Both the position numbers and the translations under genes were made by a program. A model generated the notes under the pieces. It did not search any database and was not told where the DNA came from. It saw only the letters and a list, made by a program, of their open reading frames with translations. Below are positions 55,477-64,000 of a stretch of 64,000 bases of DNA, in pieces. Position 1 is the stretch's first letter, and every line of letters starts with the position of its first letter. Source of the stretch: Trebonia sp963785645 (lineage in GTDB: Bacteria > Actinomycetota > Actinomycetes > Streptosporangiales > Streptosporangiaceae); assembly GCA_963785645.1 (NCBI GenBank), contig CAWAWG010000004.1, forward strand, positions 124,001 through 188,000. Reading direction: 5' to 3'.

Positions 55477-57627
55477 TCAGAACGCGAGCCGCGTCAGCAG
55501 CGTCGAGCCCGCGGTGGCGAAACCGACGCCGATCACATCGGTGGCCGGGACCTTCTGCCCGAAGGCTGGAGAGTACCAGCCGAGCACCGGGTTGCTCGCG
55601 CCCCGGATCAGCGACCAGTCGAGCGACGGCGGCAGGATCATCGTGGCCGTGGCCTGGCCGCGATCCCGGTCCGGCCACCGCAGGGCAAGGATGCCGCCAT
55701 CCAGGTCGGCCTCGACCGTGGGCCCGAGGTGAAATGCCAGCCGGACAGCGGGACGACCGGTGCTCTCGATCTCGTCTCTGATCTCGATGAGCCGCCGCTT
55801 TCCGCTGAACTCGACCGTCCGGCGATGCGTCACCGGGGGATGGAGCGTGCGGTAGCCGTAGTGCTCTGCCGCCCAGCGGGCCTCGTCCCCGTCGGGCGAC
55901 GACTCAAGGTCGGTTACCCGCGACTTGGCGTGGCGCGTCCACATGGTGGGACCGCCGGAGGTCGACTGGTCCCGGCCAAGCACTTCGAGCGTGTTGTGAC
56001 CGATCGTCGAGCGGAAGTACCGGCGGAACGCCGGATCACTGCCGTAGCAGTACGTGCCCGGGTCGGTGAGGATGTCGGTTCCGTCGTGGCGGACCTCGAC
56101 GGACAGCGCGTCGGCGTGGGCGTGGGCGGCGATCGAGAGGAACCCGTGGGGTCCGCCGTCGCAGCGGCACCAGATTTCCGGCCCGTTGGCCGTCCCGGAC
56201 CGGAAGATCGTGATCCCGGCGTCGTCGAAGTGCCACGGTCGCGTGGCGGGCCGATCGGAGAGCGGGCGGGGCCGGGCCAGTGCCGACAGGAGCGTGCTGG
56301 CGACGCCCGGTTGTGCTCGCGGCCACCACTCGGGTGCCCCGAAGATCGTCTGTCCGAGCGCGAGGAGCGCCTCCCAGCGGTTGCTGTCCGGACTGGCGAT
56401 CACGAGCGCTCGGCCCTCGTCGCTGTCGCCTTGACGAGGTGCCCCGAATCCGCGGTCTACGCAGGCGGCGGCCACGTCGAGCATGCGGCCCAGTGACCGC
56501 CAGATCCCGTCCGGGAGTGGGCGGGCCGCCCGATCGGCCTCGATGGCCGCGATCAGGCCGAGCTCCGCGACGAGACCGTGGTAGTCGAATGCCAGCTCGC
56601 GGTTGACCCCGCTGGGGAACGTATTGCTTGCGAGTTCCTCCTCGAGCAGGCCTGCCGACTCAGCAGCCCACGATGCGCTCTGCTCGAACCAGGGAAACGC
56701 CAACGCGGCCGTCAACTGGCCGGCCGCCTCGGCGACGACATGATTGTTGGCCGACGAGCCGCGGCTGCGGAACCCGGACAGGTACGTCTGGTGCCACCAG
56801 ATCTGCCTGCGGGCAAGCTCGTTCCGCTCGAACAGGTCATGGACATCGGCCCAGCCGTCGAGCAGCCGGCGGATCCACACCCACGAGATCAGCCGGATGC
56901 CCAGCTCGATCCCGCTCGTCCAGTGAATCCCCGACAGGAATGGGTTCTCGTCCCACCATGAGCGGAGGTGGGACGCGGCCCGCTCGGCGTAGCGCCGATC
57001 GCCGGTCAGCGCGTACGCGCTGGCCAGGATCGTCAGATGATGGTGACGGGAAAGCTCCCAGATCTGCTTGACGTTTCCGGTGACCGCCTCGTTGCGATGA
57101 TTGATGTCGAAGCAGTACTCGGCCTGGGGCGCTCGCCGGCCGCTCAGCGGATCGAGGAACCAGTCAGGAGCCGCCATATCCAGCCGGACAACGCCCAGCA
57201 CCTCCCACCGGCCCGCCAGGATTTCGTCCGCGGCGCGGAGCAGGCGCCGCGCATCGCGGGCCGGGACGGCGTCGAGGGCTCCGGCGGGGAGGGCCGACTC
57301 GAAGCGAGGAGCACCTATCAGTTTCGGCCCCGACGAGGGTGCGCCCCGCGCGGGACGGACCTGGTACGGCAGCACCGACGCCGCGGGAGGAACCTGCCTC
57401 GGCCGCCAGGCACGCTGCCTGAGCCTATCGGAGGACCGCCACCCGACCTCCCGGGCCGACATGCAGCGCAGGCGGCGCAGGTACCAGGCGATACGGGGCG
57501 ACCCGCCCGGCCGTTCCGCGGGAGACGGCGGCGGGAGCGGCGGGTGCCCGTCCGACCGTATTGCCGAGTCGGGTGACGCGATTCCCTTGGCGCTCTCCGG
57601 CGACCGGTCGCCCGCGTCAAGCCGCAT
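55477..57627 (-). CDS. Heparinase II/III family protein
   Basis: About 716 aa. The N-terminal half is an alpha toroid with the DINHRNEAVTGNVKQIWELS motif and SSANNHVVAEAAGQLTAALA. The C-terminal half is beta-sandwich with FLSIAAHAHADALSVEVRHD, DPGTYCYGSDP and GHNTLEVLG, containing the probable catalytic and metal-binding His residues. It cleaves uronate-containing polysaccharides in known members. No signal peptide is obvious, so location is unclear. The ATG at 57627 overlaps the glycosyltransferase gene; family similarity begins at about WYLRRLRCMSAREVGWR. Confidence 0.87.
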   Translation of the reverse strand: MRLDAGDRSPESAKGIASPDSAIRSDGHPPLPPPSPAERPGGSPRIAWYLRRLRCMSAREVGWRSSDRLRQRAWRPRQVPPAASVLPYQVRPARGAPSSGPKLIGAPRFESALPAGALDAVPARDARRLLRAADEILAGRWEVLGVVRLDMAAPDWFLDPLSGRRAPQAEYCFDINHRNEAVTGNVKQIWELSRHHHLTILASAYALTGDRRYAERAASHLRSWWDENPFLSGIHWTSGIELGIRLISWVWIRRLLDGWADVHDLFERNELARRQIWWHQTYLSGFRSRGSSANNHVVAEAAGQLTAALAFPWFEQSASWAAESAGLLEEELASNTFPSGVNRELAFDYHGLVAELGLIAAIEADRAARPLPDGIWRSLGRMLDVAAACVDRGFGAPRQGDSDEGRALVIASPDSNRWEALLALGQTIFGAPEWWPRAQPGVASTLLSALARPRPLSDRPATRPWHFDDAGITIFRSGTANGPEIWCRCDGGPHGFLSIAAHAHADALSVEVRHDGTDILTDPGTYCYGSDPAFRRYFRSTIGHNTLEVLGRDQSTSGGPTMWTRHAKSRVTDLESSPDGDEARWAAEHYGYRTLHPPVTHRRTVEFSGKRRLIEIRDEIESTGRPAVRLAFHLGPTVEADLDGGILALRWPDRDRGQATATMILPPSLDWSLIRGASNPVLGWYSPAFGQKVPATDVIGVGFATAGSTLLTRLAF

Positions 57628-58867
57628 GGCCGGGGCGCACGCGCGATGCGAAGGGCTCACGACGAAGCAGGCGGTCGTAGACGGACCGGTAGTGCGGCTC
57701 CTGATGGCTCCAGGCCAGCTTTTCCTCGACCCGGCGTCGCCCGGCGGAGCCCATGCTCTGCCGCCGAGGTTCGTCATCGATCAACTCGACGAGCAGGCGT
57801 GCCATCTCCTCGATGTCGTTCGGCGTGGCATAGATCCCGGCCTCTTCCGCCGAAGCTCGCGTCTCGCGCAGGTCAAAGGCGAGAACCGGGAGCCCGAAGG
57901 CCATGTACTCCATGGTCTTGTTCATGGTTGACACGTCGTTGAGCGGGTTAAGCGGATCAGGCGACAGGCCGACGTCCGCGGTCGAGAAGACGTCCCGTAC
58001 GGTCTCGTCAGGAACTCGCCCGGTGAAATGGACGAAATCCCCAAGCCGGAGCTGGTCACGCAGCGCGACCAGTTCCTCGAAGCAGTCACCCGACCCGATC
58101 AGCGTGAACGAGATGTCTGTGCGCCGCAACGTGTTGACCACGAAGTGGGCCGTCTTGATGACGATGTCGACCCCGTCCTGCGGCCCCATCACGCCGAGAT
58201 ACACGGCAAGGTACGGCCGCCCGCGGCGCAGCGCGGGAACGGCTTCGACCGCCTTCAGCTTGTCGGGGTCGGGTCCTGTCCGCACCACGGTCATCCGGTC
58301 TGGTTCGATGCCGTCACGGCCCATCACCAGTCTCCGGTACGACTCGTTGGTGGATATCACGTGATCGGCGAACCGGGTCGTGCAGCGCTCAAGGAAGCGC
58401 AGGCCGCGGTATAGCAGCGGTGAGCCTTCCGGGAAGCGCGACTCGAATGTCTCCGGGCAGAGGTCGTGGTGGTCGAACACGAACCGAGAACCGTGCCACA
58501 GCCTGAACAGGATGCCTATGGGCCAGAAGATGTCGGGCGGGTTGCAGCTCTGGACGGCGGCGAAGCGGCCGTGGCGGGCGGCCCTGAGCGACATGATCAG
58601 GGTGGCGGTGAACGAGTAGACATATTCGGCGAGATACGAAGCGGCACCGCCCCCCGGGCTGTACGGCTGGTACTTGTAGATCTCGACTCCGTCGATGACC
58701 TGGTAGGAGGGATCTCCAGAACCCTTCGGGCAGACCACCGCTACCCGGTAGCCGGCCCGGGTCAGCGTGCCGCACTCCAGCCAGACCCGGCGGTCAAATG
58801 GCACCGGCAGGTTCTGGACGATGATCAGAATGCGCGGGGAACCGTTCTTTTTTACCTTGGCCTTCAA
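57617..58867 (-). CDS. Glycosyltransferase family 4
   Basis: 416-aa GT-B glycosyltransferase adding a sugar to the lipid-linked repeat unit. NLPVPFDRRVWLECGTLTRA is the N-terminal acceptor fold, VFDHHDLCPETFESRFPEG a subgroup motif, and STMNKTMEYMAFGLPVLAFD the nucleotide-sugar site with its E-x7-E type pattern. The TTG start overlaps the upstream gene stop (TTGA). It is the only classical glycosyltransferase in the locus. Confidence 0.92.
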   Translation of the reverse strand: MKAKVKKNGSPRILIIVQNLPVPFDRRVWLECGTLTRAGYRVAVVCPKGSGDPSYQVIDGVEIYKYQPYSPGGGAASYLAEYVYSFTATLIMSLRAARHGRFAAVQSCNPPDIFWPIGILFRLWHGSRFVFDHHDLCPETFESRFPEGSPLLYRGLRFLERCTTRFADHVISTNESYRRLVMGRDGIEPDRMTVVRTGPDPDKLKAVEAVPALRRGRPYLAVYLGVMGPQDGVDIVIKTAHFVVNTLRRTDISFTLIGSGDCFEELVALRDQLRLGDFVHFTGRVPDETVRDVFSTADVGLSPDPLNPLNDVSTMNKTMEYMAFGLPVLAFDLRETRASAEEAGIYATPNDIEEMARLLVELIDDEPRRQSMGSAGRRRVEEKLAWSHQEPHYRSVYDRLLRREPFASRVRPGHAA

Positions 58868-60468
58868 AGCTCTGCTCCGGGTGTCTTAATGGTCGAAGGA
58901 ACGGTGGCCGCGGAGGCCAGTTCCTTGTGCGGGCCGCCGCGTGCCAGGACGGCTTTTACCGCCCGCACACTCACGGCGTGCGCCGTGTTGGCGAGGATGG
59001 CCAGGTCAAGGCCGAGGGACCAGTTGTCGATGTAGAGCAGGTCCAGCCGTCGGTACGCGCTGAAGGACGGGTTGTCCCTGGCCTCTGTCTGCCACAATCC
59101 GGTTATCCCTGGCCGCATCGCGGTCCGGCGCTGCAACTCCTCGTCGAACTGCGCCGCCTCCTTCGGAACCGCGAATCGCGGCCCTACCAGGCTCATCCGT
59201 CCGGTCAGCACGTCCCATAGCTGCGGAAGTTCATCGATGCTGGTCGAGCGCAGGAAATGACCGATCCGAGTCACCCGGGGATCGTTGGACGCCTTGAAGA
59301 GAGGGCCGCCCTTCCGCTCGTTCATCGCCTCTATCCGGTCGAGCATCTGGGCGGCGTTCGGCACCATCGTGCGGAGCTTGAGGACCTCGGTCTGCACCCC
59401 GTACCGGCCGATCACGGCATGCCGGTAAATCACCGGGCCGCGGTCTTCCAGCCGGATCAAGATCGCGGCCGTCAGCAGCACGGGAGCGGACAGCGGAATC
59501 AGTACGGCGGCGGCCGCGATGTCGATGCCGCGCTTCACGCATGCCTGCCATTGCGGCGGCCGGTGCGCCTCGACGTAGAGCATCGGCAGACCGGATACCG
59601 GAGTGGTGCGAATTCGGCTGCTGAGCACCCCGGCCAGCCCTGGCCAGAACTGGACGTGCAGGCCCGACCCCAGGCTGACCCGGACCGCGGCGGCGCTCTC
59701 GGCGGCGGTCACCGCGCTGCCGACAAGGATCACCCCTTCGGCACCGACCTCATCGCAGAGTTCCGGCAGGTCGTCGGGGGCCGACCGGTGCGGCATGTCC
59801 CGCCACATTCCCTGATCGGCCTGCTTGCCCACGACGCCCCCGACCCGGTAGCCGAGTTCGGGCTCGTCGGAGAGCATCTGCCACATGGCCGCGGTGTCTT
59901 CGTTGGTGCCAACCAGCACGACCGTCTGCAGGAAATACCCTTCGGCCCGCTTGATCTGCAGCCATCTCCGGAAGCGCCAGCGCAGGATGATCATCAGCAC
60001 GGCAGCGCCCACCGCACCCTCGATGGCAGGCGCGAAGGGCGTGGCCGCGAGGTCGCCGGCCAGCCAGCCGGTGGCCGCGAGCACGATGCCGCCCACTACC
60101 GCCGCCACGATTATCCGGGCCGCCTGGCGGGAGAACTCAGAGCACACCCAGGACTGGTACAGGCCGAGAAGCTTGATCACTACGAGCGTCGAAACCACGG
60201 CCGAGAGCGACACCGCGAACGACTGGTCAGGGCGCAGGTGGCTCTGGAAGAGCATCGGTAGCCCCCAGGCCAGCGAGGCGGCGGCGAGATCACCGGCGAA
60301 GAGCTGCCGCCGGAGCGATACTTCCGATCGATTCCGCCGTGTCACGGGAACCTGGCCCGGGCAGGCGGCGGATGCTCTCCCGCCTGGGCCGAGCGTGGTT
60401 ATGGTCGGCGTTTCGTCCAGTCGATACGGGCTACCGTCACTGTGACCCGAGGATGCGGCATCTCTCAT
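58864..60468 (-). CDS. Initiating polyprenyl glycosylphosphotransferase (WbaP/CpsE-like)
   Basis: About 534 aa from the ATG at 60468. Several N-terminal membrane segments lead to a CoA-binding-like domain (TVVLVGTNEDTAAMWQMLSD). The C-terminal bacterial sugar transferase domain reads KRGIDIAAAAVLIPLSAPVL, LRSTSIDELPQLWDVLTGRM and RPGITGLWQ. It transfers the first sugar phosphate onto undecaprenyl phosphate. An ATG at 60564 is possible but the added 32 residues are unlike the family. Confidence 0.9.
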   Translation of the reverse strand: MRDAASSGHSDGSPYRLDETPTITTLGPGGRASAACPGQVPVTRRNRSEVSLRRQLFAGDLAAASLAWGLPMLFQSHLRPDQSFAVSLSAVVSTLVVIKLLGLYQSWVCSEFSRQAARIIVAAVVGGIVLAATGWLAGDLAATPFAPAIEGAVGAAVLMIILRWRFRRWLQIKRAEGYFLQTVVLVGTNEDTAAMWQMLSDEPELGYRVGGVVGKQADQGMWRDMPHRSAPDDLPELCDEVGAEGVILVGSAVTAAESAAAVRVSLGSGLHVQFWPGLAGVLSSRIRTTPVSGLPMLYVEAHRPPQWQACVKRGIDIAAAAVLIPLSAPVLLTAAILIRLEDRGPVIYRHAVIGRYGVQTEVLKLRTMVPNAAQMLDRIEAMNERKGGPLFKASNDPRVTRIGHFLRSTSIDELPQLWDVLTGRMSLVGPRFAVPKEAAQFDEELQRRTAMRPGITGLWQTEARDNPSFSAYRRLDLLYIDNWSLGLDLAILANTAHAVSVRAVKAVLARGGPHKELASAATVPSTIKTPGAEL

Positions 60469-60738
60469 CGATCTCACGCGTGTTCCCCCCACCGCGGTCC
60501 ATTGCGGGATCGGATCGAAGCGGATCAGATCACCGGCGTTCGTCTTGGCCGATACGACGCTCATCTGGATCAACGGGGAGCCCGGATTGATACCTGCGGC
60601 TTCTTGTCGAGGGACTGTCCCTGGCCGCATCGGGTACGGGGGCCGATGTATCAAGCCCCGCCTCCCGTGGGTCCTGTTGGTGCTTTGACTGGCCACGGAC
60701 GCAGTCGAACCCGTCCCGATATCCGAAGGGCTCTGCTA

Positions 60739-62004
60739 ATGAGAGGTCAGGCAGTGGATGCTGCCGCGCCGAGGGTGGGGCTGTTCGGCCTGCTCGGCTC
60801 GGGCAATTCCGGCAATGACGCATCGATGGAGACGGTCCTCGCCTATCTGCGAGAAGCCCACCCCGATGCCGTCGTTGACGCTTTGTGCAGTGGCCCCGAG
60901 TGGGTGCAGGCGAGGTACGGCATCGAGGCCGCCTCGCTGTTCTGGTACCGGAGATTCGAGCAGCGGAAGACGGGCGTCCAAGCCGTCTTCCTCAAGATGC
61001 TCGGCAAGGGCATCGATACCGTCCGCATCGCGTCCTGGGTGCGGCGGCACGATGTGGTGATCGTCTCCGGCGCCGGGGCGCTCGAGACCACGCTGCCGCA
61101 GCATGCGTGGGGGTTTCCGTACATGCTGTTCTCGCTCACCGCGTCCGGCCGGGTCTTCGGGACGAAGGTTGCGCTGGTCAGCGTGGGCGCCGACCTTATC
61201 CAAAAGCGAGTGACGCGGTGGCTGTCGAACATGACCGCACGGCTCGCGGCCTACCGCTCCTACCGGGACTCCTACTCGCGCGACGCGATGCGCCAGCGGG
61301 GCGTTGACACGTCATCCGACCGGGTATACCCGGACCTCGTCTTCGGTGTCCCGACGCCGCCCTACCAGCCCGGCGACCCGCAGCTCGTCGGCGTGGGCGT
61401 GATGGCGTACTACGGGGGGAACGACGATCGCAAGCAGGCGGCCCAGATCCATTCCCACTACGTCGAGACCATGACGCGTTTCACCCAGTGGCTCGTCGAC
61501 AGCGGCTACCGGGTTCGGTTGTTCGGCGGCGACAGCAGGTTCGACGGCGACGTCGCCGAGAAGATCCAGGCGGACCTGCGAGAGCACCGGCCGGCCAGTG
61601 ACCCGTCGCGGGTCACGATCGCGAGTGCGCCGACCTATCCGGAACTCATCAGGGAGATGGCACCCGTCGGCATGGTGGTGGCGACGCGGTACCACAACGT
61701 GATGTGCGCGGTGAAGCTGGGAAAGCCGACCATTTCGCTCGGTTACTCGCGGAAATTCATCTCCCTCATGACGGACATGGAACTGCCCGAGTTTCATCAG
61801 TATGCTGCCAAACTGGATTTGGAGCGGCTGATCGAGCAGTTCAAGGAGCTGGAAAGCCGCCACGCGCAACTCCAGCAGAAGATGGCTGAGCGCAATGCGG
61901 CCAAGATGCGGGGTCTTGAGGAGCAGTTCACCACGTTGTCCGCGCTGCTCTTTCCCGCAGGCAAACCACAAGACGCTTTTACTGAGAGCGCAGGCGCGAG
62001 TTAG
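60739..62004 (+). CDS. Polysaccharide pyruvyl transferase family protein
   Basis: 421-aa enzyme of the WcaK/CsaB type, which adds a pyruvate ketal from phosphoenolpyruvate to a sugar. LFGLLGSGNSGNDASMETVL is the N-terminal motif, VVIVSGAGAL follows, and MVVATRYHNVMCAVKLGKPT the C-terminal signature with conserved R and H. A charged coiled tail ends the protein. It is divergent from the initiating transferase and followed by the polymerase gene 13 bases on. Confidence 0.87.
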   Translation: MRGQAVDAAAPRVGLFGLLGSGNSGNDASMETVLAYLREAHPDAVVDALCSGPEWVQARYGIEAASLFWYRRFEQRKTGVQAVFLKMLGKGIDTVRIASWVRRHDVVIVSGAGALETTLPQHAWGFPYMLFSLTASGRVFGTKVALVSVGADLIQKRVTRWLSNMTARLAAYRSYRDSYSRDAMRQRGVDTSSDRVYPDLVFGVPTPPYQPGDPQLVGVGVMAYYGGNDDRKQAAQIHSHYVETMTRFTQWLVDSGYRVRLFGGDSRFDGDVAEKIQADLREHRPASDPSRVTIASAPTYPELIREMAPVGMVVATRYHNVMCAVKLGKPTISLGYSRKFISLMTDMELPEFHQYAAKLDLERLIEQFKELESRHAQLQQKMAERNAAKMRGLEEQFTTLSALLFPAGKPQDAFTESAGAS

Positions 62005-62017
62005 CCCGGGCGGTCCA

Positions 62018-63241
62018 ATGAACTCGACAGCGACGGTACTTCGCCCGCGACGCGTCATACTGCTGACCTCTCCGCCGGTGACGAACGAGCGGCTTATCCG
62101 ACGTCGGCTCTATCTGACCTGGTTCCTGCTGTACTTCAACACCCTGACCTTTTTCCCCGGAGTATCGTTCCTGCACATCCCCGGGACTATCGGCAAGGGG
62201 ATCGCACAGGCGGCCTTGCCGGTCGCGATGCTTTGTGCACTTTCCCTGAACCGCAAGGTCCTCGTGCGGCCGAATGTCTTCCTCTGCCTAGTGACCGTGG
62301 TCGTCCTCGGCACTGTCATGGCGGCCCTGCAGCCGCAGCACTTCGGTACCGTCTTCCGTACCGTCCGGTTCGGCGGGTTCGTGGTCGCCCTGTGGCTGCT
62401 GACGCCCTGGTGGGGCAGGCGTGACCTACTGCTACTCCGCGCCCACCTCACGTCGCTTTCCATAGTGCTCAGCCTGGTGATTGCCGGACTGATCATTTCG
62501 CCCGGCCATGCCCTCGCACAGGGGAGGCTGACCGGCGCGCTCTGGCCCATGCAGCCGACGCAGATCGCGCACTACGCGGCCGTCATGATCGGCCTGCTTG
62601 TCGTGCTCTGGTTCTGCGGTAGCCTGCGCGGCCGGACGACGGCAGCGGTCTCGGCCGTGGCGGGGGTCTTGCTCATCCTCTCCCACACCAGAACGGCCCT
62701 CATCGCACTGGTCGTCGGCCTGCTGATCGCCGGCATGAGCCTGATCGTGGTCAAGCCTCGCGTCCGCAGGCTCTTCGCCGCTGCGGGCGCAGTCGCCGCG
62801 GCCGGAGCCTTTACGCTGTCGGCCTTCATCATGACCTGGCTGGAGCGAGGACAGACCAGCCAAGGCCTAGACAACCTCACCGGTCGCACCAAGGTCTGGG
62901 GTCCGCTGCTCGCTGCTCCGCGTGACAAGTTTCAGGAGCTCTTCGGCTTCGGCCTGTCGAACGGCTCATTCAACGGCCTTCCCATCGATAGCAACTGGCT
63001 CGCCGCCTACGAGGAGCAGGGACTGTTCGGAGTGGTTCTTTGCGCGACGATCCTCGCTTTCCTGCTCGTGCTGGCGTATTTCCAGCCGCGGGGACTGCAG
63101 CGGGCGCTGGCGCTCTTCCTTGTGGCATACGCCCTGGTGGCATCGTTCACGGAGGTCGGCTTCATGGACGCCTCACCGTACCTGCTCGACCTCACCGTGG
63201 CCGCGTCACTGCTCGTGCCACCCCCGAAAGCGGCACCCTGA
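62018..63241 (+). CDS. O-antigen ligase/polymerase-like membrane protein (Wzy/WaaL superfamily)
   Basis: 407-aa integral membrane protein with about ten hydrophobic segments. The large extracytoplasmic loop near residue 300 holds LTGRTKVWGPLL and GFGLSNGSFN, matching the Wzy_C pattern, and LLILSHTRTALIALVVGLLI is the conserved SHTRTA element. It would polymerise or ligate repeat units outside the membrane. The ATG at 62018 begins just before a basic stretch. It is followed by a strong hairpin at 63300-63338. Confidence 0.85.
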   Translation: MNSTATVLRPRRVILLTSPPVTNERLIRRRLYLTWFLLYFNTLTFFPGVSFLHIPGTIGKGIAQAALPVAMLCALSLNRKVLVRPNVFLCLVTVVVLGTVMAALQPQHFGTVFRTVRFGGFVVALWLLTPWWGRRDLLLLRAHLTSLSIVLSLVIAGLIISPGHALAQGRLTGALWPMQPTQIAHYAAVMIGLLVVLWFCGSLRGRTTAAVSAVAGVLLILSHTRTALIALVVGLLIAGMSLIVVKPRVRRLFAAAGAVAAAGAFTLSAFIMTWLERGQTSQGLDNLTGRTKVWGPLLAAPRDKFQELFGFGLSNGSFNGLPIDSNWLAAYEEQGLFGVVLCATILAFLLVLAYFQPRGLQRALALFLVAYALVASFTEVGFMDASPYLLDLTVAASLLVPPPKAAP

Positions 63242-63299
63242 AGCAGCGGGCCAGTGCGCTAAAGCGGTGGCGAAAATCGGGATTTCTCAGTACTAACTC

Positions 63300-63338
63300 G
63301 CGCCTCCCGGATGCCTGCCCGCGGCATCCGGGAGGCGC
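63300..63338 (+). terminator. Strong hairpin terminator after the polymerase gene
   Basis: A perfect 16-bp stem: GCGCCTCCCGGATGCC (63300-63315) with GGCATCCGGGAGGCGC (63323-63338), loop of 7. It lies 58 bases after the stop, with a short T-containing tail. It probably ends the polysaccharide locus. Confidence 0.75.
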
Positions 63339-63349
63339 TGCGACTTTAC

Positions 63350-63462
63350 CCATTAGATTTCGATGTGCCCTGCGGGCCGCTTCCGGGTCGATGAGAATGG
63401 CGGTGCGCATGCTGTCCGCCGACGTCGGTTCCCCTTGGCTCTGCGAGACCGTCCATTAGATT
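63350..63462 (+). repeat. Direct repeat pair CCATTAGATT near the insertion element
   Basis: CCATTAGATT occurs at 63350-63359 and 63453-63462, 103 bases apart, before the IS110-type gene. It may mark the edge of the element or an earlier insertion. The rest of the 353-base gap 63242-63594 shows no gene. Confidence 0.35.
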
Positions 63463-63594
63463 GACGCTGGAGCCCTCACCTTCGGGTGTCCCCCGGTTGC
63501 GTTGCGAACGCGAGTATCAGGATCTTTGTTTACTTCTGGGGCTCCGCGGGCGGCATGCGCGCCCTGGTCTGGTAACTCGCCCTGGGAGGCAGGC

Positions 63595-64000
63595 ATGCAG
63601 GTGCTGTACGCGCGGTGCGCGGCGGTGGATGTGGGCAAGGACGTGATCGCGCTTGCGGTCCGGCTGCCCGGTGACGGGCCGGACGGCCGGCAGATGCTCA
63701 AGCGGAAGTTCAAGACCTTCTACGGGGTGCTGAGGGAAGCGGCCAGGTGGCTGGTCTCGCTGGGCGTCACGCACGTGGCGATGGAGGCCACCGGGATCTA
63801 CTCGATGCCGGTCTACCACGCGCTGATCGAGCACGGGGACTTCGAGAAGGTGCTGGTGTGCAATGCCGGGCACGTCAAGAACGTCCCCGGGCGCAAGACC
63901 GACATGGCCGATGCGGAGTGGCTGGTGCAGCTTCTGGAGTGCGGGCTGCTGGCGGGCAGCTTCATCCCGCCGGCGGACGTCAAGGCTGCCCGGGACGTCA
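63595..64000 (+). mobile_element. IS110-family transposase, N-terminal part (runs off window)
   Basis: 135 codons from the ATG at 63595, open at the right edge. GGGAGGC lies before the start. AAVDVGKDVIALAVRLPG begins the RuvC-like DEDD domain with the first Asp, HVAMEATGIYSMPVYHAL holds the Glu, and GRKTDMADAEWLVQLLECG the next Asp residues. This is the IS110 catalytic domain. IS110 elements lack normal terminal inverted repeats and their ends carry a guide RNA; the left end should lie in the gap just upstream. Confidence 0.88.

Noticed and set aside
1..64000. CRISPR arrays, prophage modules, rRNA genes and a replication origin
   Set aside because: No regularly spaced repeats, phage structural genes, rRNA-like stretches or DnaA-box clusters were recognised.

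Overview
The window is high-GC DNA with GTG and TTG starts, 4-nt gene overlaps and the gene order eno-divIC-DUF501-ppx. Together these point to an actinomycete chromosome. I cannot place the genus from sequence alone. No phage genes, CRISPR array or replication origin were seen. The only mobile element is the 5' part of an IS110-family transposase gene at the right edge.

Left part (1-17.2 kb): an MFS exporter is divergent from a TetR regulator, with an inverted repeat over both -10 boxes. Then comes threonine ammonia-lyase. Two LacI-controlled carbohydrate modules follow. Module 1 (3.4-6.7 kb, minus) is LacI, an FGGY kinase and a frameshifted LacD-type aldolase, with three copies of a TGCCATCGATGGCA operator, one of them inside the kinase gene. 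Module 2 (6.9-16.2 kb) is LacI, a 58-aa protein and a P-loop kinase on the minus strand. It continues with a sugar-binding lipoprotein divergent from an ABC ATPase, permease, zinc polyol dehydrogenase, xylulokinase and mannitol dehydrogenase. The two divergent units flank a 19-bp inverted repeat. The logic is uptake of a polyol, oxidation to a ketose and phosphorylation to a pentose-phosphate intermediate. A trehalose-phosphatase gene follows.

Middle (17.4-36 kb): a MoxR-type AAA ATPase with a VWA protein, a DUF2269 membrane protein, then a decayed stretch (21.7-26.5 kb). That stretch holds truncated LysR and LuxR genes abutting each other and frameshifted alpha/beta-hydrolase, DUF4331 and TPR genes. 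Next are a transsulfuration pair (cystathionine beta-synthase and metB), a frameshifted thiolase, a DUF4287 protein, an unusual class I tRNA with a UAA anticodon among palindromes, then UdgB, Ppx/GppA, DUF501, DivIC and enolase.

Right part (36-63.2 kb): a large exopolysaccharide locus. It encodes an initiating phosphoglycosyltransferase, one GT4 glycosyltransferase, a flippase, a polymerase/ligase, two chain-length (Wzz-like) proteins and a pyruvyl transferase. It also encodes an asparagine synthetase-like amidotransferase, a two-domain oxidoreductase, sugar epimerases, and a heptose set (GmhA, GmhB, HddA and HddC homologues). Finally it carries extracytoplasmic polysaccharide-acting proteins: a GH12-like lipoprotein, a parallel beta-helix lipoprotein, a heparinase II/III protein and a truncated heparinase paralogue. 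The inferred product is a pyruvylated, heptose-containing polymer that is trimmed at the cell surface.

At least 15 genes-worth of +/-1 frame changes occur in otherwise well conserved genes, several at runs of C or G. This looks more like uncorrected sequence indels than biological decay, so most 'broken' calls here should be treated as provisional.
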